Notes: generated by a model from the sequence alone, not told the origin. Counted from the stretch's first letter, positions 12,401 through 26,406 are shown. The stretch is 64,000 nucleotides of DNA from Streptomyces cucumeris (GCF_024295805.1 NZ_JANCLX010000006.1:322849-386848); one strand, 5' to 3'. Numbers and translations: made by a program.

Positions 12401-15400
12401 CCCGGCTGGTGGGCGCATGGGCCGGAGGGGACACCGCACGGTGGCCGTCACCCGAGCGGACCGTGGTGGAGGCGTTCGCCGAGCAGGTGGCCCGCACCCC
12501 CGGTACCATCGCCGTCGGCTGCGCCGGGGAGGCACTGTCCTACGCCGAACTCGACGCGCGGTCCGGACGGCTGGCCCACCGGCTGGTCGCCGAGGGCGCC
12601 GGCCGGGAGCGGTATGTGGCGCTGGCGCTCCCCCGGTCACTCGACATGGTCGTGACCATCGTGGCGGTGCTGAAGACGGGTGCGGCCTATCTGCCGGTGG
12701 ACCCCGATCTGCCCGCCGCCCGGATCGCGCATCTGCTCGCCGACACCGCACCGGTGCTGGTGGTGACCACCCGGGAGCTGGCGCCACGGTGTGCCGGGGA
12801 GGTGGCGGCGCTGTGCCTGGACGACCCGGCGGTGTCCGGGGACCTGGCGGGCCGTCCCGCCACCGTCCCGGCCGGGTGCGGACCGCTGCCGGACAGCCCC
12901 GCCTACGCCATCTACACCTCCGGCTCGACCGGACTGCCGAAGGGCGTGGTGGTGCCGCACCGCAACGTGGTGCGGCTGTTCACCGCCACCGACCCCTGGT
13001 TCGGCTTCGGCCCGGACGATGTGTGGACGATGTTCCACTCCTATGCCTTCGACTTCTCGGTGTGGGAGATCTGGGGCCCGCTGCTGCACGGCGGACGGCT
13101 CGTGGTGGTGCCCTACGCCGTCTCGCGCTCCCCGGAGGAGTTCCTGCGGCTGCTGGCCGAGGAGCGGGTCACCGTCCTCAGCCAGACACCCTCGGCGTTC
13201 GCCGCGCTGGCGCGTGCCGACGAGGAACGTCCGGGCACCGAACTGGCCCTGCGCACCGTGGTGTTCGGCGGTGAGGCGCTGGACCCCCGGCGGCTTGCGG
13301 GCTGGTACGCGCGCCACGGCGACACCGCGCCGGTGCTGGTCAACATGTACGGCATCACCGAGACCACCGTCCATGTCACCCACACCGCGCTGGACCGGGC
13401 GGGCGCGGCCCGCGCCACCGGCAGCGGGATCGGCACCGGCATCCCCGATCTGCGGGTGTATGTGCTCGACGAGGGTCTGGAACCGGTGCCGCCGGGTGCG
13501 GCAGGTGAGCTGTACGTGGCCGGGGCGGGGCTGGCCCGCGGCTATCTGCGCCGCCCGGGGCTGACCGCGTCCCGTTTCGTCGCGGACCCGTTCGGTCCGC
13601 CCGGCACCCGGATGTACCGCACCGGCGACCGGGCGCGGTGGACCGCGGACGGCACCTTGGAGTACCTGGGCCGCGCCGACCACCAGGTGAAGATCCGTGG
13701 CTTCCGGATCGAGCCCGGTGAGATCGAGGCGGCCCTGACCGCCCGTCCGGACGTGGCCGACGCGGTGGTGACCGTACGCGAGGACCAGCCCGGGGTGCGA
13801 CGGCTGGTGGCGTACACGGTGGCGGCGGAGCAGTCCGCCCGGCCGTCCGCCGCCGAGCTGCGCGAGGCGCTCGGCCGTACCCTGCCCGCGCATATGGTCC
13901 CGGCCGCGTACGTCCCGCTGGACGCGCTGCCGCTGACCGTCAACGGCAAACTGGACCGGGCGGCGCTGCCCGCGCCCGGCGCGGAGGGCTTCGCCACCAG
14001 CGGGGAGCGCATCGCCCCGCGCACCCCGGCCGAACGGACGGTGGCCGGGGCGCTGGCCGAGGTGCTGGGTGTCACGGAGGTCGGCGCGGAGGACAACTTC
14101 TTCGCGCTGGGCGGGGATTCGATCCTGGCGATCCGGGTGGCCTCCCGGCTGCGGACGGCCTTCGGCACCGAGGTGTCCCCGCGCGCCCTGTTCACCCATG
14201 CCACGGTGGCCGCCCTGGCCGCCGCGCTCACCGCGCCCGCCGCGGCGGAGGCCGGGCGGGCCATCCCGGCCGTCCCGCGCGGCGGGGATCTGCCGCTGTC
14301 CTTCGCTCAGCAACGGCTTTGGTTCCTCGACTCCTTCGACGACGACGGCACCGAGTACCTCACCCCGTTCGGACTGCGGCTGCGCGGAGAGCTGGACACC
14401 ACCGCGCTGGGCGCCGCGCTGGACGGGCTGGTGGCCCGGCACGAACCGCTGCGCACCACCTTCGCCGAGGTGGACGGGCGCGGTGTGCAGCGGGTGCGGG
14501 AGCCCTACCGGGTGGAGCTGCCGCTGCGCGACCTGAGCGGGAGGGACGGGGCCGGGCGTGCGCGGGAGCTGGAGGAGCTGCTGGCGCGGGAGACCACGAC
14601 CCCTGTCGACCTGCGCACCGGACCCCCGCTGCGGGCATCCCTGATCCGGCTGGCGGACACCGAGCACATCCTCACCCTGACGATGCATCACATCGTCACG
14701 GACGGCTGGTCCACCGCCGTCATCGGCACCGATCTGACCGAGCTGTACGCGGCGGCGCTGGCCGGACGGCCCGCCGCACTGCCCGCACTGCCCATCGGTT
14801 ACGCCGACTACGCGGCCTGGCAGCGCGATCCGGACGGCGGGGCCGCGCTGGTGGAGCCGCAGCTGGCGCACTGGCGGGAGCGGCTGGCAGGGCTGGTCCC
14901 GCTGGAGCTGCCGACCGACCGCCCCAGGCCGCCGGTCCAGACCCGGAACGGGGCGCTGCTGGAGTTCGCCCTGGACGCGGAGCTGGTGGCGGGGTTGCGG
15001 GAGACCGGCCGCCGCGCGGACGGCACCCTGTTCACCGCTCTCCTCGCCACCTGCCAGGTGCTGTTCGCCCGCTGGTCGGGACAGGAGGACATCACCGTCG
15101 GCACGGTGACCTCCGGCCGGGAGCGGCCCGAACTGGAACACCTGGTGGGCATGTTCGTGCACACCCTGGTGCTGCGGAACCGGGTGCGCGCCGACCGGCC
15201 GTTCCCGGAGCTGCTGGCCGAGGTGCGCGCCACCGTGCTGGACGCCTTCGCCCACCAGGACGTGCCGTTCGAGCGGATCGTGGACGAGCTCCAGCCGGAG
15301 CGGGACACCAGCCGCAGCCCGCTGTTCCAGGTGATGGTGGCCCTGCACAACCTGGGCGGCGAGGTGCCGCGGCTGCCCGGTCTGAGCGTGGAGGCCGTCC

Positions 15401-18400
15401 GGATGCCCGGCCGCACCACGGGGTTCGACCTCGGGATCGACTTCGTGGAGCACGGGGACACCGTCACCGCGTTCGTGGAGTACAGCACCGATCTGTTCGA
15501 CCGGGAGACCGTGGAGCGGATGTGCGCATCGCTGCGGCTGCTGCTGGCGGCGGTGGCACGGGACCCGGAGCGCACGGTGGGCGAACTGCCGCTGCTCTCG
15601 GAGAATGAGCGCCACACGGTGCTGGAGGAGTGGAACGCCACCGCGCTCCCGGTGCCGGACACCACCTTCCCCCGGCTGTTCGAGGAGCAGGCGGCCCGGA
15701 CCCCGCACGCCACCGCGCTGGTGGCCGAGGACGCGGCGTACGACTTCGCGGAGCTCAACGCCCGCGCCAACCGGCTGGCCCACCATCTGATCGGCCTCGG
15801 GGTCGCCCCGGAGACGGTGGTCGCGGTCCGGCTGCCGCGCACCTCCGCGCTGCCGGTGGCGCTGCTCGCCGTCCTCAAGGCGGGCGGGACCTATCTGTAT
15901 CTGGACCCCGAACTGCCCGAGGAGCGGCTGCGGTTCCTGCTCGGGGACGCGGGCCCGGAGGTGGTCCTCACCCCGGAGAGCCTGGCCACCGCGTCCCTCG
16001 ACGGACTGCCCGCCACCGATCCGGCGGACGGCGACCGGCGGGCCCCGCTGCGCCCGGAGCACACCGCGTACCTCAACTACACCTCGGGCTCCACCGGCCG
16101 CCCCAAGGGCGTGGCCGTGGAACACCGCCAGCTGGTCAATCTCTGCCATGACCACCGGACCGCACTGGTCGAGCCGCACACCGCCGCGGGCGGCCGCCCG
16201 ATGCGTACCGCGCTCACCGCCGCGTTCTCCTTCGACACCTCCTGGGAGGGCCCGCTGATGCTGGCCCTGGGCCAGGAGGTGCATCTGATCGGCGATGCCG
16301 AACGGCTCGACCCGGCCGCGCTGGTGGAGCTGATCCGCGGCCGCGAACTGGACTTCCTCGACCTCACCCCGTCCTATCTGCACGAGCTGGTGGCCGCCGG
16401 ACTGTTCACTCCGGGACATCACCACCCGCGCGTGGTGATGGTGGGCGGTGAGGCCCTGGACCCGGCGCTGTGGCGGGAGCTGCGCGCCCTGCCGGAGACG
16501 GCCGCGTACAACTTCTACGGACCCACCGAGTGCACGGTGGACGCGGTGTACGGACCGCTGTCCGGGCTCGGCGACCGGCCGCTCATCGGGCGGCCCGGGC
16601 GCAATCTGCGTGCCTATGTCCTGGACGGCGCGCTGCGGCCGGTGCCACCGGGGATACCGGGTGAACTGCATCTGGCCGGTGCCCAGATCGCCCGTGGCTA
16701 CCACGGCCGCCCCGGGCTCACCGCGGAGCGGTTCGTGGCGGATCCGTACGGTCCGCCCGGCACCCGGATGTACCGCACCGGCGACCGGGCCCGCTGGACC
16801 GCGGACGGGACGCTGGAGTTCCTGGGCCGCACCGACGAGCAGGTCAAGATCCGTGGCTTCCGGATCGAGCCCGGTGAGATCGAGTCGGCGCTGCGCGACC
16901 ATCCGGCGGTGGCGGACACCGTGGTGGTGGTCCGGGAGGACACCGGCCACCGGCGGCTGGTGGCCTATCTGGTGGCCGGGGAGCCGGGATCTCCGTGCGA
17001 TCCGGTGGCCTTGCGCGCCTGGCTGAAGCGGACCCTGCCCGACTACATGGTCCCCTCCGCCTTCGTCGCCCTGGAGCGGATCCCGCGGTCGGACAGCGGG
17101 AAGGTGGACCGGCGGGCGCTGCCCGCACCGCCGCTCCCGTCCGAGGACGGGGAGTACACCGCGCCGCGCACCCCGGTCGAGGCCGAACTGGCCCGGATCT
17201 GGGCCGAGGTGCTGGGCGTCCCCCGGGTCGGTGTGGCGGACAACTTCTTCGCGCTGGGCGGCGATTCGATCCTCAGCATCCAGATCGTCTCCCGGGCCCG
17301 TCAGGCCGGTCTGCGGCTGACCTCCAAGGACATCTTCCGCCACCAGACCGTCGCGGAACTCGCGGTCGGCACCGTCGCGCTCGCCGCCCCGGGGCCCGTG
17401 GCCGCCGCGGCACCGTCAGGGCCGGCACCGCTGACCCCGATCCAGCAGGCGTATCTGGAACACCGGCGGCCCGGCGAGGCCCACCACTTCACCATGACCC
17501 ACCGGCTGCGGCTCACCGATGACCTCGATGTGGCCGCGCTGCGGCGGGCGGTACACGCCCTGGTGACCCACCATCCCGCGCTTCGCACCCGGTTCACCGT
17601 CTCCGACGGGCGGTGGCGGCAGGAAGTGCTTCCCACGGCCCCCGACGAGGTGTTCCAGCGCTACGACCTGTCCGGACTCGGTGACGAGGCGCGGGAGGAG
17701 GCGGTGCGGGAGGCCACCGTCCGGGCCCGGACCGGTCTGGACATCGGCGCGGGAGCGGTGGTGCGCGCGCTGCTGTTCACCGCCGGCCACCAGCAGCCGC
17801 CCGAGCTGCTGCTCACCGCCCACCACCTGGTGGTGGACGGGGTGTCGTGGCGCGTCCTCCTGGGCGATCTGGAGACCGCGTACCGGCAGGCGGCCGACGG
17901 CGGCACGCCCGGACTCCCGCCGGTGGGCAGTGGCTGCGCCCAGTGGGCGGCCCGGCTGGCGGAACACGTACGCTCCGGCAGCCTCGACGACGAGCGGGCG
18001 TACTGGACGCGCACCGCGCGGACACCGGCCACCGCACTGCCGGTGGACCGGGACGGGGTCAACACCCAGGAGACCGCCGCCACGGTGACCGCCGTCCTCG
18101 GGCGGGCCGAGACCGGTGCGCTGCTGCGCGACGTCCCCGGGGTGTACCACACCCGGATCAACGATGTGCTGCTCAGCGCCCTCGGCCGGACCCTGGCCCG
18201 GTGGACCGGTGGGGACACCGTGCTGATCGGGATGGAGGGCCACGGCCGTGAGGATCTGTTCGACGACATCGATCTGTCGCGCGCGGTCGGCTGGTTCACC
18301 GCCGAGTTCCCGCTCGCGCTGACCGTGGCGGGCGAAGCCGACTGGCGGGACACCCTGCGGTCGGTCAAGGAGCAGCTGCGGGCGGTGCCGCGGCGCGGTG

Positions 18401-21400
18401 TGGGCTACGGCGCGCTGCGCCACCTCGCGGCGGAGGGGTCCGGGGCCGGGGCGCTGCGCGCCGGTCCGGAGCCACAGGTGTCCTTCAACTACCACGGCCG
18501 CTGGGAGGTGTCCGACGGCGGCGCCGCGTCCGGCCTCTGCCGCGAGACGCTGCCGGTGACCGGCCGGGAGGCGCCGGACGGGGAGACCCGCGGCTGTCTG
18601 CTGGAGATCACCGGCGCGGTCCAGGACGGCCGGCTGGAGCTGGGCTGGACCTATCCGTCCCGGATGTACGACGAGGCGACGGTGCGGGGGCTGGCCGATG
18701 GCGTGATGGCCGCGCTGCGGGAGATCGTGGAGCACTGCGCCACGCCCGGTGCGGGCGGCCGCACCCCGTCCGACTTCCCGCTCGCCGGGCTGGACCAGCG
18801 CCAGGTGGATCTGCTCGCGGGCGACGGCGCCGCGGTGGAGGACATCTGTCCGCTGACGCCGCTGCAGTCCGGGATGGTCTTCCACGGGCTGGTGGAGACG
18901 GACACCGGCGAGGGCGGTGGCGCCTACGTCGACCAGATGGCGCTGCGCATCGGCGGGATCAGCGATCCGCACGCCTTCGCCGCCGCCTGGCAGGCCGTGG
19001 TGGACCGGACGCCGGTGCTGCGCAGCGCGGTGCGCTGGCAGGGGCTGGCCGCCCCGGTGCAGGTGGTGTACCGCGAGGCGGTGCTGCCAGTGGCGCACCA
19101 CGACTGGCGGGAACTGTCCCCGGCGGCGCGGGAGGCGGCGCTGCGGCGGCTGCTGGCCGAGGACCGGGCGGCCGGGATGGAGCTGACGGCGGCTCCGCTG
19201 AGCCGGATCGCGCTGGCCAGGCTCTCCGACGACGAGATCACCCTGGTGTGGACCTCGCACCATGTGATGCTGGACGGCTGGAGCACCGGCCAGGTGTTCG
19301 CCGAGGTGTGCGAGGGCTACGCCGCGCTCACCGAGGGCCGCACACCCCAGCCGCCCGCCCGCCGTCCGTTCCGGGACTTCCTGCACTGGCTGGGCGAACA
19401 GGACCAGGAGCGGGCCGAGGGCTGGTGGCGGGAGGCGCTGGCGGGGTTCACCGCGCGCACCCCGCTGCCGTACGACCGGCAGCCGGCCGGGGCGCACCGC
19501 GCCGACTCCGGTGAGCTGACCCGGCTGGAGCTGAGCCGCGAGGTGTCCGCACGGCTGCGGGAGACCGCGCGCCGCCACGGGCTGACCGTCAACACGGTGG
19601 TGCAGGGCGCATGGGCGCTGCTGCTGTCCCGCTACGGCGGGGTGTCCGACGTGGTGTTCGGCACCACCGTCTCGGGCCGTCCGGCCGAACTGCCGGGTGT
19701 GGAGACGATGGTCGGCATGTTCATCAACACGGTGCCGACCAGGGCCGTGGTGGAGGGCGGCCGGGAGGTGGCGGCGTGGCTGCGGGAGCTCCAGGAGCAC
19801 CAGAGCGACTCCCGCCGCTTCGACTTCGTATCGCTGCCGCGGATCCAGGCGCTGAGCGCGCTGCCACCGGGTGAGGCGCTCTTCGACAGCATGGTGGTCT
19901 TCGAGAACTACCCCTTCGACGAGTCCTCCGCGGCCGGGGCCGGGATCGTCCTCCACGAGGTGCGGGCCGAGGACTCCACCAGTTTCCCGCTGTGTCTGCG
20001 GGCCTATCTGGGCGAGACGCTCGGCTTCGACATCGCCTATGACCCGGCGCTGTTCGACGCCTCCACGGCGGAGCGGGCGGCGGGCCATCTGCGGACCCTG
20101 CTGACCGGTATCGCCGACGGCGCCGGTGGCACCGTGGACGCGCTGGAGCTGCTGACCGGGCCGGAGCGCCGGGCGGCCGCGGCGCAGTGGCACACCTCGG
20201 CCCCGCCGCCGCCCGCCACCTCGCTCCCCGGGGCGTTCACCGCACAGGCCGCGCTGACCCCGGACGCGGTGGCGGTCACCGACGGCGCCACCACCCTCGA
20301 CTACCGCGCGCTGGAGGACTGGTCGGACCGGCTGGCGGGGGTGCTGGTGCGGTCCGGGGTGCGGACCGAGGAGCGGGTCGGGCTGCTCATGGACCGGTCG
20401 GCCGAACTGGTCGTGGCACAGCTCGCGGTGGTCAAGGCGGGCGGGGTGTACGTACCGGTGGACACCCGGGCCCCGGGTGAGCGGCGGCGGGCGCTGCTGG
20501 AGAGCGCGGGCGCGGCGGTGACACTGACCGCCGCCGAGGTGGCGGCGGCGCGGGACGCCGATCCGGCCCCGCCGTCCGCCCCGGCCCACCGGGATCAGCT
20601 GGCGTACGTGATGTTCACCTCCGGATCGACCGGGGAGCCGAAGGCGGTGGGGGTGCGCCACCGCGATGTGGTGGCGCTCGCCCGCCACCGTGGTTTCGAC
20701 GGCGTCGGACACCAGCGGGTGCCGCTGCATTCGCCGGTGGCGTTCGACGCCGCCACCTACGAGGTGTGGGTGCCGCTGCTGCGCGGCGGACAGGTGGTCG
20801 TGGCACCGCCGGGCGAACTGGACGCCGGGGGCTTGCGGACGCTGGTGGCCGCGCACGGGGTGACGGGTCTGTGGCTGACCGCCGGGCTGTTCCGGCTGCT
20901 GGCCCAGGACGCCCCGGACTGTTTCGCGGGGCTGCGCGAGGTGTGGACCGGTGGTGACGTGGTGCCCGCCGCCTCGGTGCGCCGGGTGCTGGCCCGGTGC
21001 CCCGGGCTGACCGTGGTGGACGGCTACGGGCCGACGGAGACCACGACGTTCGCCACGTCCTTCGCGATGTCCGGGGCGGACACGGTGCCGGAGATCGTGC
21101 CTATCGGCCGTCCGCTGGACCACACCCGGGTCCATGTACTGGACGCACGGCTGCGGATCGTGCCCCCCGGTGTGGTCGGCGAGCTGTACGTGGCCGGGGA
21201 GGGCGTGGCCCGTGGCTATCTGGACCGGCCCGGCACGACCGCCGCGTCGTTCGTGGCCGACCCCTACGGGCCGCCCGGCGAGCGGATGTACCGCACCGGG
21301 GACCTGGCGCGGCGCCGGCCGGACGGTGCGGTGGAGTTCGCCGGACGCGCCGACGACCAGGTGAAGGTGCGGGGTTTCCGGATCGAGCCCGGTGAGATCG

Positions 21401-24400
21401 AGGCGGTCCTGACCGCCCGCCCGGACGTGGCCGACGCGGCGGTGGTGGCCCGGGAGGACCGGCCGGGCGCGAAGCGGCTGGTGGCGTATGTGGTGGCGCC
21501 GGACGGCGGCGCGGTGGACGGTGAGCTCCTGCGCTCCCACGCCGCGGAGCGGCTGCCCGACTACATGGTGCCGTCGGCCGTGGTGACCCTCGCAGCGCTG
21601 CCGCTGAGCCGCAACGGCAAGGTGGACCGCGGTGCGCTGCCCGCCCCGGCCCCGGCCGCGGGCGGTGTTCCCTCACGGGAGCCGCGCGGTGCGGCGGAGC
21701 GGGTGACGGCGGAGGTCTGGGCCGAGGTGCTGGGGGTGGAACGGGTCGGCGCCGAGGACGACTTCTTCGCGCTGGGCGGTGATTCGATCCTCAGCATCCG
21801 GCTCACCTCCCGGCTGCGGGAGGCGTTCGGCCGGGAACTGTCGCCCCGGATGGTGTTCACGCATCCGACCGTCGCCGCGCTCGCCGCGGCCCTCGGCGCG
21901 CCCGAGGCCCGCACCGGACGGCGGCCCACCCCGATGGTGTCGGTGCGCCGGGACGGGGAGCTGCCGCTGTCGTATCCCCAGCAGCGTCTGTGGTTCCTGG
22001 ACTCCTTCGAACCGGACAGCGCGGAGTACATCACCCCGCTGGCGCTGCGGATGCGCGGGGAGCTCGACCTCGGGGCGCTGGGCCGGGCGCTGACCGCCCT
22101 GGTCGCCCGGCACGAGTCGCTGCGGACCACCTTCGACGCGGTGGACGGCCGGGGCACACAGATCGTGCACCCGCCGGCCGAGGTCCGGCTCGACCCCACC
22201 GATCTGTCGTCGCTGGCCGACGAGGCGCGCAAGGCCGAACTGGCGGAGCTGCTGGCGTACGAGCGGGCCCGCCCGTTCGACCTGCGGCGCGGTCCGCTGC
22301 TGCGCGTGGCGCTGATCCGGATGGACGCCCACGACCATGTCCTCGCCCTGACGCTGCACCACATCATCACGGACGGCTGGTCCACCGGGGTGCTCACCGG
22401 CGATCTGCGGGAGCTGTACCGGGCGGAGCTGACCGGGGAGCCCGCCGCCCTGCCGCCGCTGCCGGTCGGGTACCCGGACTACGCGTCCTGGCAGCGCGCC
22501 GAACTGGCCGGACCGCATGCCGAGGAGGAACTCGCCTACTGGAAGCATCAGTTGGCCGGGGTGCCACCGCTGGAGCTGCCCACCGACCGGCCCCGTCCGG
22601 CGGTCCAGACCCGCAACGGCGCCACGGTGGAGTTCCGTCTGCCCGTGGACGTGACCGGACGGCTGAAGGCCGACGGCCGGGCCCGGGGCACCACCCTGTT
22701 CATGACCCTGGTGGCGGCGTCCCAGATCCTGCTGGCCCGGCTGTCGGGGCAGCGGGACATCGCCGTGGGCACGGTGACCTCGGGCCGGGACCGCACCGAG
22801 GTGGAGCGGCTGATCGGGTTCTTCGTCAACACCCTGGTGCTGCGGTCCACGGTGGACCCCCGGCGTGGGTACGGCGACTTCCTGACCGAGGTGCGCGGCA
22901 CGGTCCTGGACGCCTTCGCGCATCAGAGCGTGCCGTTCGAGCGGGTGGTGGACGAGGTGCAGCCGGCGCGGGACACCAGCCGGACACCGCTGTTCCAGGC
23001 GATGGTGGTCCTCCAGAACATCCCCGCCCCGGCGATGGAGCTGCCCGGTCTGACGCTGGAGGACGTCGAACTCGATGTGCACACCGCCAGCTTCGACCTC
23101 ACCCTGGAGTTCGCCGAGGGGGCGGACGGCGCGCTGCGCGGACTGATCGGGTACAACACCGATCTGTTCGACACCCCGACCGCCGAGCGGATGGCGGGCG
23201 CCCTGACGTCCCTGCTCACCGGGATCGCCGAGAATCCAGACCGGCCGGTGGGCGCACTGCCGCTGACCACCGCGGAGGAGCTGCGGCGCACCCTGGTGGA
23301 GTGGAACGACACCGGACGGCCGGTGCCGCCCGCCACCCTGCCCGAGCTGTTCGCACGGCAGGTGGCGGCGGCGCCGGAGGCCACGGCCGTCCGGCACCCG
23401 GCAGGTGAACTCAGCTACGCCGCGCTGGACTCGGCGGCGAACCGGCTGGCCCACCGGCTGGCCGGGCGGGGCGTGGGCCCGGAGCGGCTCGTCGCGCTGG
23501 TGCTGCCGCGGTCGGTGGAAATGGTGGTGGCCCAGCTTGCCGTGGTGAAGGCGGGCGGTGCGTTCCTGCCCGTCGACCCGGCCTACCCCGAGGAGCGGAA
23601 GGCGTTCATGCTCCGGGACGCCGCACCCGCGGTGGTGCTGGACGACCCCGCGTCGGTCTGGGTCGAGGAGGGTCCGGCGGACCCGCCGGACACGGCGCAG
23701 CTGACACCGGACCACCCGGCGTACATCATCTACACCTCCGGATCCACCGGGGTGCCCAAGGCCGTGGTGGTCGCCCACACCGGTCTTGCGAACTTCTCGG
23801 CCGCGGTCACCGCGCACTACGAGGTCCGCGCCGGGGACCGGGTGCTCCAGTTCGCCTCGCCCAGCTTCGACGCCTCCGTCCTGGAGCTGTGCGCCGCGCT
23901 GACCTGCGGGGCCACCCTGGTGGTCGCGGACGAGGGCCCGCTGCTGGGCGACCGGCTGGCCGGGGTCCTCCGGGACCAGCGGATCACCCACGCCCTGATC
24001 CCCCCGGCGGCCCTGGCCACCGTTCCGGAGACGGACCTGCCCGGGCTGCGCACCCTGATCGTCGGCGGTGACGCGTGCACGGCCGCGCTGGTGGACCGCT
24101 GGGCGCCCGGCCGCAGGATGGTCAACTCCTACGGCCCGACCGAGGCCACGGTGGTGAGCACCTGGTCCGGGCCGCTGACCGCCGGTTCCCCGGCGCCCCC
24201 GATCGGCCGTCCGATCCCCGGCAGCCGTGCCTACGTCCTGGACGAGGCGCTGCGCCCGGTGCCGGTCGGAGTGGCCGGGGAGCTGTATGTGGCGGGCCCC
24301 GGACTGGCGCGCGGCTATCTGGGCCGGGCAGGGCTGACCGCCGCGCGGTTCACCGCCGATCCCTTCGGCCCCGCGGGCGGGCGGATGTACCGCACCGGCG

Positions 24401-26406
24401 ATGTGGTGCGCTGGGAGGCGGACGGGACCCTGCGGTTCCTCGGCCGGGCGGACGACCAGGTCAAGGTGCGCGGGTTCCGTATCGAACCCGGCGAGGTGGA
24501 GGCCGCGTTGCGGCGCAGCCCCGAGGTGCGCGAGGCGGTCGTGGCGGTCCGGGACACCTCCGCCGCGGCGGAATCCCCTTCGGGTCTGAAGCGGCTGGTC
24601 GGCTATGTGGTCCCGGCGCCGGGCGCCACCCCCACCGCCGCGTCCCTGCGTGACTTCCTGGGCCGGATCCTGCCGGACCACCTGGTGCCCTCGGCGTACG
24701 CCACCCTGGACGCCCTGCCGCTCACCCCGAACGGCAAGGTGGACCGGCGGGCGCTGCCGGATCCCGATCCGGCACCGGCCTCCTCCGGCGCCGGACATCT
24801 CGCGCCGCGCACTCCCCTGGAGAGCCGGATCGCGGCGATCTGGGCAGATGTCCTGGGTCTTGAACGGGTCGGCGCCCACGACAACTTCTTCGACCTGGGC
24901 GGGGACTCCATCCTCTCCATCCAGGTGGTCTCGCGGGCCCGGCAGTCCGGTCTGCACATGTCCACCAAGGACCTGTTCACCCATCAGACGGTGGCGGCGC
25001 TGGCGGAGGTGGTGACGGCCGAGCGGGCCGCGGAGCGGTCGGGGCCGGTCACCGGGTCCCTTCCGCTCACCCCGATCCAGGACTGGTTCTTCACCACCCA
25101 CACCGTCCATCCGCACCACTTCAACCAGTCCGCGCTGCTGGAACTGCACCAGTATCCGGACGAGGCGGCGCTGGAGCGGGCCCTCACCGCCCTGCTGACG
25201 CACCATGACGCGCTGCGGATGCGCTTCGTACGGGACGCGGAGGAGTGGCGGCAGGAGAACCCGGGGCCCGACCCCACCGCCACCGTGCTGATCCGGCACG
25301 ATCTGTCCGCACTGCCACCGGCGGAGGCCGACGCGGCGATGGAGCAGGCGGCCGACGCGGCTCACGCGGGCTTCGCGCTGGACCGGGGACCGCTGCTGAA
25401 GGCGGCGCTGTTCCGGCGCGGGGACACCCGGCGTCCCTTCCTCTTCCTGACCGCCCATCACCTGGTGATCGACGGGGTGTCCTGGCGGATCGTGCTGGAC
25501 GACCTGGACACCGCGTACCAGCAGGCCCTCCGGGGCGAACCGGTGGACCTCGGCCCGAAGACGACCTCGTTCCGCGACTGGGCCACCGGGCTCGCCGCCC
25601 ATGTCGCCGACGGCGGCCTGGACCACGAGACCGACCACTGGGCCGCCGCGCTGGGGGCCCGGCCGCTGCCCGTCGACCACACCGTCGACACCCCGGGCGC
25701 GGCGAAGGACACGGTGCCGGTCGAGGTCGGTGAGACGGACACCGAGGCGCTGCTGCGTTCGGCTCCCACCGCCTACCGCACCCGGATCAACGACGTGCTG
25801 CTGGCCGCGCTGGCACTGGCGCTCGCGCGCTGGACGGGGCGGGGCCGGGTGGCCGTCGAACTCGAGGGCCACGGCCGGGAGGACATCGTCGAGGGCGCCG
25901 ATCTCTCCCGTACGGTCGGCTGGTTCACCACGATGTACCCGGTCTCCTTCGAGGTGCCCGGCGGGGGCGAGGGCGGCGACCTCGCCGCGACCGACTGGCG
26001 CGGACTGGTCAAGTCGGTGCGGCGGCAGTTGCGGACGGTACCCGGCAACGGCTTCGGCTACGGGGCGCTGCGCACCTTCGGCACCCCACAGGTGCGGGAG
26101 CGGCTGACCGGCACCGGCCCGGGGCCGCAGATCGTCTTCAACTACCTGGGCCAGTGGGACGCCCGCTCCTCGCAGGCCCAGGGCGGTCTGTTCCACGCCG
26201 AACACGGCTCCTTCGGCCAGGACCACGCCCCGGGCCAGGGCGGATCCCATCTGCTGGAGGTGGTGGGCGCGGTGCAGGACGGCCGGCTCGGCTTCACCTG
26301 GTACTACCACCCCGCCGTGCACGAGCGGTCGACGGTGGCGGCGGTGGCCTCGGACTTCGCGGACGCGCTGCGCCGGATCGCCCGGGACTGCCGGGGCGAG
26401 GGATGA
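6430..26406 (+). CDS. Five-module non-ribosomal peptide synthetase ending in an epimerization domain
   Basis: A 6658-residue synthetase extending the peptide by five residues. Modules in order: C3(LCL)-A3-T(Ser1031)-E; C4(DCL)-A4-T(Ser2564); C5(LCL)-A5-T(Ser3613)-E; C6(DCL)-A6-T(Ser5119); C7(LCL)-A7-T(Ser6160)-E. All condensation HHxxxDG motifs, all epimerase HHxxxDxxSW motifs and the A10 lysines are intact. My code readings are A3 and A5 DTEDMGFVDK (acidic pocket, so a basic or guanidino residue), A4 DFWSVGMVHK (close to the known Thr code DFWNIGMVHK), A6 DAYLWGGTFK (Val-like), and A7 DALLIGSVVK (same as module 2). The DCL/LCL order fits the epimerase placement. There is no thioesterase or reductase after the last E domain at about 6212-6658. 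The N-terminal helix ([16 protein letters not shown]) may dock to the upstream enzyme. ATG at 6430 is preceded by GAGGA. Confidence 0.97.
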   Translation: MTSSRKSRAAALPEELQEALRRRLAGRAGRAEAIPRADRARPLPLSFAQTRLWFLHTLQPDEAGYNSAVALRLTGVLDRPALSRALDGLVTRHEALRTTFEESGGRPVQVVSEPAPLPLSVADLGGAADGAAELDRLLLQEYSRPFDLRTGPLLRALLIRVADEAHVLLLTAHHIITDGWSMGVLTDELCALYGAEATPGSADPLPPVPVQYPDFAVWQRDRLSGETLERQLGYWTERLKDTVPLELPTDRPRPAVRTSAGAVHTFTVSAATASRLRGLATERRTTLFAALVAVCQGLFARWSGQDDIAIGTVTSGRSRTELERAVGFFVNTVVLRSAVDTARPFQELLDDAGALVLDAFAHDDTPFERLVEAVGARRDAGRNPLFDVMVLLHSTPRSTPRPAGLTAEGVEVPRRSSTFDLSVEFVDDGADGGELRGLLEYSTELFDAATVERMAGHLLTLLDGVTAEPERPLREVPLLTDEERRRVTEAGRGPLRAIRPTTFPEVFAAQAARTPEAIALVAGETEYTFAELDAAADRLARLLTGRGVGPERVVGVRLPRTAEVVVAILAVLKAGGVYLPLDPELPEERLAFLVADAEPALVLDEAALRELSAEAPATDTGRTTAPHPDGAAYIIYTSGSTGRPKGVAVSHRAMVNLLVNHRHGLVAEAGGGRLRAALTASFSFDTSLEGLLLMADGHELHLIDEATRLDPAALVRRVVERRVDFLDLTPSYLRQLLPAGLLGDSRHRPRVLMLGGEAVGEALWRELAEVDGTTAYNFYGPTECAVDALSARVTGTGRPVVGRPLGNLRAQVLDARLRPVPVGVAGELYLSGEQLARGYVRRPGLTAERFMADPWGPPGSRMYRTGDLARWTADGELDYLGRVDDQVKIRGHRIEPGEIEAALLDVPSVAEAAVIAVADDRGHARLAAYYVPSPGGEPPAAAELRAALGRTLPGHMVPAVFTALATMPLTTSGKLDRRALPAPRAEADRREHGYVPPRTPVEKELARIWAEVLGAGPVGATDNFFELGGDSILSIQTVSRARQAGLRLTSRDVFLHQTVAELAAAVAERSAPDTTDTGPTDDTGPAPLTPIQHWFFATHGPLRHFTMSMVADLPHDLDETALAAALDAVVAHHPALRTRFTAAEDTWWQRTDGAASGPLLRRHDLSALDGEEEHTAAEAAAGAARAGLDLASGSLLRAALLLRGAGARPRLFLTAHHLAVDSVSWRILLGDLEGAYRQAAAGEPIRLEAAGTPFTRWAHRLTAQVRGGALDGALPYWEGVGRTGGAPLPVDLPGRATAGSTRTVRVRLDRETTGALLRRVPGVYRTQVNDVLLSALGRVLADWTRDDRVLVAMEGHGREEIDETVDLSRTVGWFTTQYPVALTLPGQDWGAVLKSVKEQLRALPHRGLSFEALAHLGAPGSPARALAGLPLPEVCFNYHGQWESSGDEDGFTLTGESLGPDLAAGEPSTYALDVSGLVADGELELTWLYSDQVHHAATVRRLAEAMLGALREIVWHCGRPDAGGRTPSDFPLARLDQAAVDRLAGDGRAIEDIHPLTPLQEGMLFHRLVGGAEDVYLDQATLVLDGVADPRAFAAAWQETVDRTPVLRGGVVWEDVERPVQVVHRRVDVPVTHTDWRALSGERREEELERVRAEDLAHGVELSAPPLMRLTLARLTDDRVALIWTSHHLVLDGWSLAQVFTEVCERYAAGVRGDRPVLPSRRPFRDYLQWLDGQDEAEAREHWRALLAGFTAPTPLPWDRGPLESHGARSSATLSVALGKDASDELRRTAQSHGLTVNTLVQGAWALLLSRYSGERDVVFGTTVSGRPAELAGVEAMVGMFINTLPTRVRVDGTRNTVEWLRELQMAQAGSRRYEAVSLAQLTGWSELPAGTALFDSMVAFENYPFDDSSAREAGLRIAEVRSTDATNFPLSLRAHLSDRLGFDLGYDPGLFDERTAADLADRLCLLLRQMAADPARPLRALPWTTDAERARLVGAWAGGDTARWPSPERTVVEAFAEQVARTPGTIAVGCAGEALSYAELDARSGRLAHRLVAEGAGRERYVALALPRSLDMVVTIVAVLKTGAAYLPVDPDLPAARIAHLLADTAPVLVVTTRELAPRCAGEVAALCLDDPAVSGDLAGRPATVPAGCGPLPDSPAYAIYTSGSTGLPKGVVVPHRNVVRLFTATDPWFGFGPDDVWTMFHSYAFDFSVWEIWGPLLHGGRLVVVPYAVSRSPEEFLRLLAEERVTVLSQTPSAFAALARADEERPGTELALRTVVFGGEALDPRRLAGWYARHGDTAPVLVNMYGITETTVHVTHTALDRAGAARATGSGIGTGIPDLRVYVLDEGLEPVPPGAAGELYVAGAGLARGYLRRPGLTASRFVADPFGPPGTRMYRTGDRARWTADGTLEYLGRADHQVKIRGFRIEPGEIEAALTARPDVADAVVTVREDQPGVRRLVAYTVAAEQSARPSAAELREALGRTLPAHMVPAAYVPLDALPLTVNGKLDRAALPAPGAEGFATSGERIAPRTPAERTVAGALAEVLGVTEVGAEDNFFALGGDSILAIRVASRLRTAFGTEVSPRALFTHATVAALAAALTAPAAAEAGRAIPAVPRGGDLPLSFAQQRLWFLDSFDDDGTEYLTPFGLRLRGELDTTALGAALDGLVARHEPLRTTFAEVDGRGVQRVREPYRVELPLRDLSGRDGAGRARELEELLARETTTPVDLRTGPPLRASLIRLADTEHILTLTMHHIVTDGWSTAVIGTDLTELYAAALAGRPAALPALPIGYADYAAWQRDPDGGAALVEPQLAHWRERLAGLVPLELPTDRPRPPVQTRNGALLEFALDAELVAGLRETGRRADGTLFTALLATCQVLFARWSGQEDITVGTVTSGRERPELEHLVGMFVHTLVLRNRVRADRPFPELLAEVRATVLDAFAHQDVPFERIVDELQPERDTSRSPLFQVMVALHNLGGEVPRLPGLSVEAVRMPGRTTGFDLGIDFVEHGDTVTAFVEYSTDLFDRETVERMCASLRLLLAAVARDPERTVGELPLLSENERHTVLEEWNATALPVPDTTFPRLFEEQAARTPHATALVAEDAAYDFAELNARANRLAHHLIGLGVAPETVVAVRLPRTSALPVALLAVLKAGGTYLYLDPELPEERLRFLLGDAGPEVVLTPESLATASLDGLPATDPADGDRRAPLRPEHTAYLNYTSGSTGRPKGVAVEHRQLVNLCHDHRTALVEPHTAAGGRPMRTALTAAFSFDTSWEGPLMLALGQEVHLIGDAERLDPAALVELIRGRELDFLDLTPSYLHELVAAGLFTPGHHHPRVVMVGGEALDPALWRELRALPETAAYNFYGPTECTVDAVYGPLSGLGDRPLIGRPGRNLRAYVLDGALRPVPPGIPGELHLAGAQIARGYHGRPGLTAERFVADPYGPPGTRMYRTGDRARWTADGTLEFLGRTDEQVKIRGFRIEPGEIESALRDHPAVADTVVVVREDTGHRRLVAYLVAGEPGSPCDPVALRAWLKRTLPDYMVPSAFVALERIPRSDSGKVDRRALPAPPLPSEDGEYTAPRTPVEAELARIWAEVLGVPRVGVADNFFALGGDSILSIQIVSRARQAGLRLTSKDIFRHQTVAELAVGTVALAAPGPVAAAAPSGPAPLTPIQQAYLEHRRPGEAHHFTMTHRLRLTDDLDVAALRRAVHALVTHHPALRTRFTVSDGRWRQEVLPTAPDEVFQRYDLSGLGDEAREEAVREATVRARTGLDIGAGAVVRALLFTAGHQQPPELLLTAHHLVVDGVSWRVLLGDLETAYRQAADGGTPGLPPVGSGCAQWAARLAEHVRSGSLDDERAYWTRTARTPATALPVDRDGVNTQETAATVTAVLGRAETGALLRDVPGVYHTRINDVLLSALGRTLARWTGGDTVLIGMEGHGREDLFDDIDLSRAVGWFTAEFPLALTVAGEADWRDTLRSVKEQLRAVPRRGVGYGALRHLAAEGSGAGALRAGPEPQVSFNYHGRWEVSDGGAASGLCRETLPVTGREAPDGETRGCLLEITGAVQDGRLELGWTYPSRMYDEATVRGLADGVMAALREIVEHCATPGAGGRTPSDFPLAGLDQRQVDLLAGDGAAVEDICPLTPLQSGMVFHGLVETDTGEGGGAYVDQMALRIGGISDPHAFAAAWQAVVDRTPVLRSAVRWQGLAAPVQVVYREAVLPVAHHDWRELSPAAREAALRRLLAEDRAAGMELTAAPLSRIALARLSDDEITLVWTSHHVMLDGWSTGQVFAEVCEGYAALTEGRTPQPPARRPFRDFLHWLGEQDQERAEGWWREALAGFTARTPLPYDRQPAGAHRADSGELTRLELSREVSARLRETARRHGLTVNTVVQGAWALLLSRYGGVSDVVFGTTVSGRPAELPGVETMVGMFINTVPTRAVVEGGREVAAWLRELQEHQSDSRRFDFVSLPRIQALSALPPGEALFDSMVVFENYPFDESSAAGAGIVLHEVRAEDSTSFPLCLRAYLGETLGFDIAYDPALFDASTAERAAGHLRTLLTGIADGAGGTVDALELLTGPERRAAAAQWHTSAPPPPATSLPGAFTAQAALTPDAVAVTDGATTLDYRALEDWSDRLAGVLVRSGVRTEERVGLLMDRSAELVVAQLAVVKAGGVYVPVDTRAPGERRRALLESAGAAVTLTAAEVAAARDADPAPPSAPAHRDQLAYVMFTSGSTGEPKAVGVRHRDVVALARHRGFDGVGHQRVPLHSPVAFDAATYEVWVPLLRGGQVVVAPPGELDAGGLRTLVAAHGVTGLWLTAGLFRLLAQDAPDCFAGLREVWTGGDVVPAASVRRVLARCPGLTVVDGYGPTETTTFATSFAMSGADTVPEIVPIGRPLDHTRVHVLDARLRIVPPGVVGELYVAGEGVARGYLDRPGTTAASFVADPYGPPGERMYRTGDLARRRPDGAVEFAGRADDQVKVRGFRIEPGEIEAVLTARPDVADAAVVAREDRPGAKRLVAYVVAPDGGAVDGELLRSHAAERLPDYMVPSAVVTLAALPLSRNGKVDRGALPAPAPAAGGVPSREPRGAAERVTAEVWAEVLGVERVGAEDDFFALGGDSILSIRLTSRLREAFGRELSPRMVFTHPTVAALAAALGAPEARTGRRPTPMVSVRRDGELPLSYPQQRLWFLDSFEPDSAEYITPLALRMRGELDLGALGRALTALVARHESLRTTFDAVDGRGTQIVHPPAEVRLDPTDLSSLADEARKAELAELLAYERARPFDLRRGPLLRVALIRMDAHDHVLALTLHHIITDGWSTGVLTGDLRELYRAELTGEPAALPPLPVGYPDYASWQRAELAGPHAEEELAYWKHQLAGVPPLELPTDRPRPAVQTRNGATVEFRLPVDVTGRLKADGRARGTTLFMTLVAASQILLARLSGQRDIAVGTVTSGRDRTEVERLIGFFVNTLVLRSTVDPRRGYGDFLTEVRGTVLDAFAHQSVPFERVVDEVQPARDTSRTPLFQAMVVLQNIPAPAMELPGLTLEDVELDVHTASFDLTLEFAEGADGALRGLIGYNTDLFDTPTAERMAGALTSLLTGIAENPDRPVGALPLTTAEELRRTLVEWNDTGRPVPPATLPELFARQVAAAPEATAVRHPAGELSYAALDSAANRLAHRLAGRGVGPERLVALVLPRSVEMVVAQLAVVKAGGAFLPVDPAYPEERKAFMLRDAAPAVVLDDPASVWVEEGPADPPDTAQLTPDHPAYIIYTSGSTGVPKAVVVAHTGLANFSAAVTAHYEVRAGDRVLQFASPSFDASVLELCAALTCGATLVVADEGPLLGDRLAGVLRDQRITHALIPPAALATVPETDLPGLRTLIVGGDACTAALVDRWAPGRRMVNSYGPTEATVVSTWSGPLTAGSPAPPIGRPIPGSRAYVLDEALRPVPVGVAGELYVAGPGLARGYLGRAGLTAARFTADPFGPAGGRMYRTGDVVRWEADGTLRFLGRADDQVKVRGFRIEPGEVEAALRRSPEVREAVVAVRDTSAAAESPSGLKRLVGYVVPAPGATPTAASLRDFLGRILPDHLVPSAYATLDALPLTPNGKVDRRALPDPDPAPASSGAGHLAPRTPLESRIAAIWADVLGLERVGAHDNFFDLGGDSILSIQVVSRARQSGLHMSTKDLFTHQTVAALAEVVTAERAAERSGPVTGSLPLTPIQDWFFTTHTVHPHHFNQSALLELHQYPDEAALERALTALLTHHDALRMRFVRDAEEWRQENPGPDPTATVLIRHDLSALPPAEADAAMEQAADAAHAGFALDRGPLLKAALFRRGDTRRPFLFLTAHHLVIDGVSWRIVLDDLDTAYQQALRGEPVDLGPKTTSFRDWATGLAAHVADGGLDHETDHWAAALGARPLPVDHTVDTPGAAKDTVPVEVGETDTEALLRSAPTAYRTRINDVLLAALALALARWTGRGRVAVELEGHGREDIVEGADLSRTVGWFTTMYPVSFEVPGGGEGGDLAATDWRGLVKSVRRQLRTVPGNGFGYGALRTFGTPQVRERLTGTGPGPQIVFNYLGQWDARSSQAQGGLFHAEHGSFGQDHAPGQGGSHLLEVVGAVQDGRLGFTWYYHPAVHERSTVAAVASDFADALRRIARDCRGEG

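Noticed and set aside
12637..17343. Very long minus-strand open frame (1568 codons) opposite the synthetase; similar ones at 9577-11808, 17416-21540 and 21673-26430.
   Set aside because: They are shadows of the GC-biased third codon positions of the synthetase. The translations are rich in Gln, His, Gly and Arg and show no domain.
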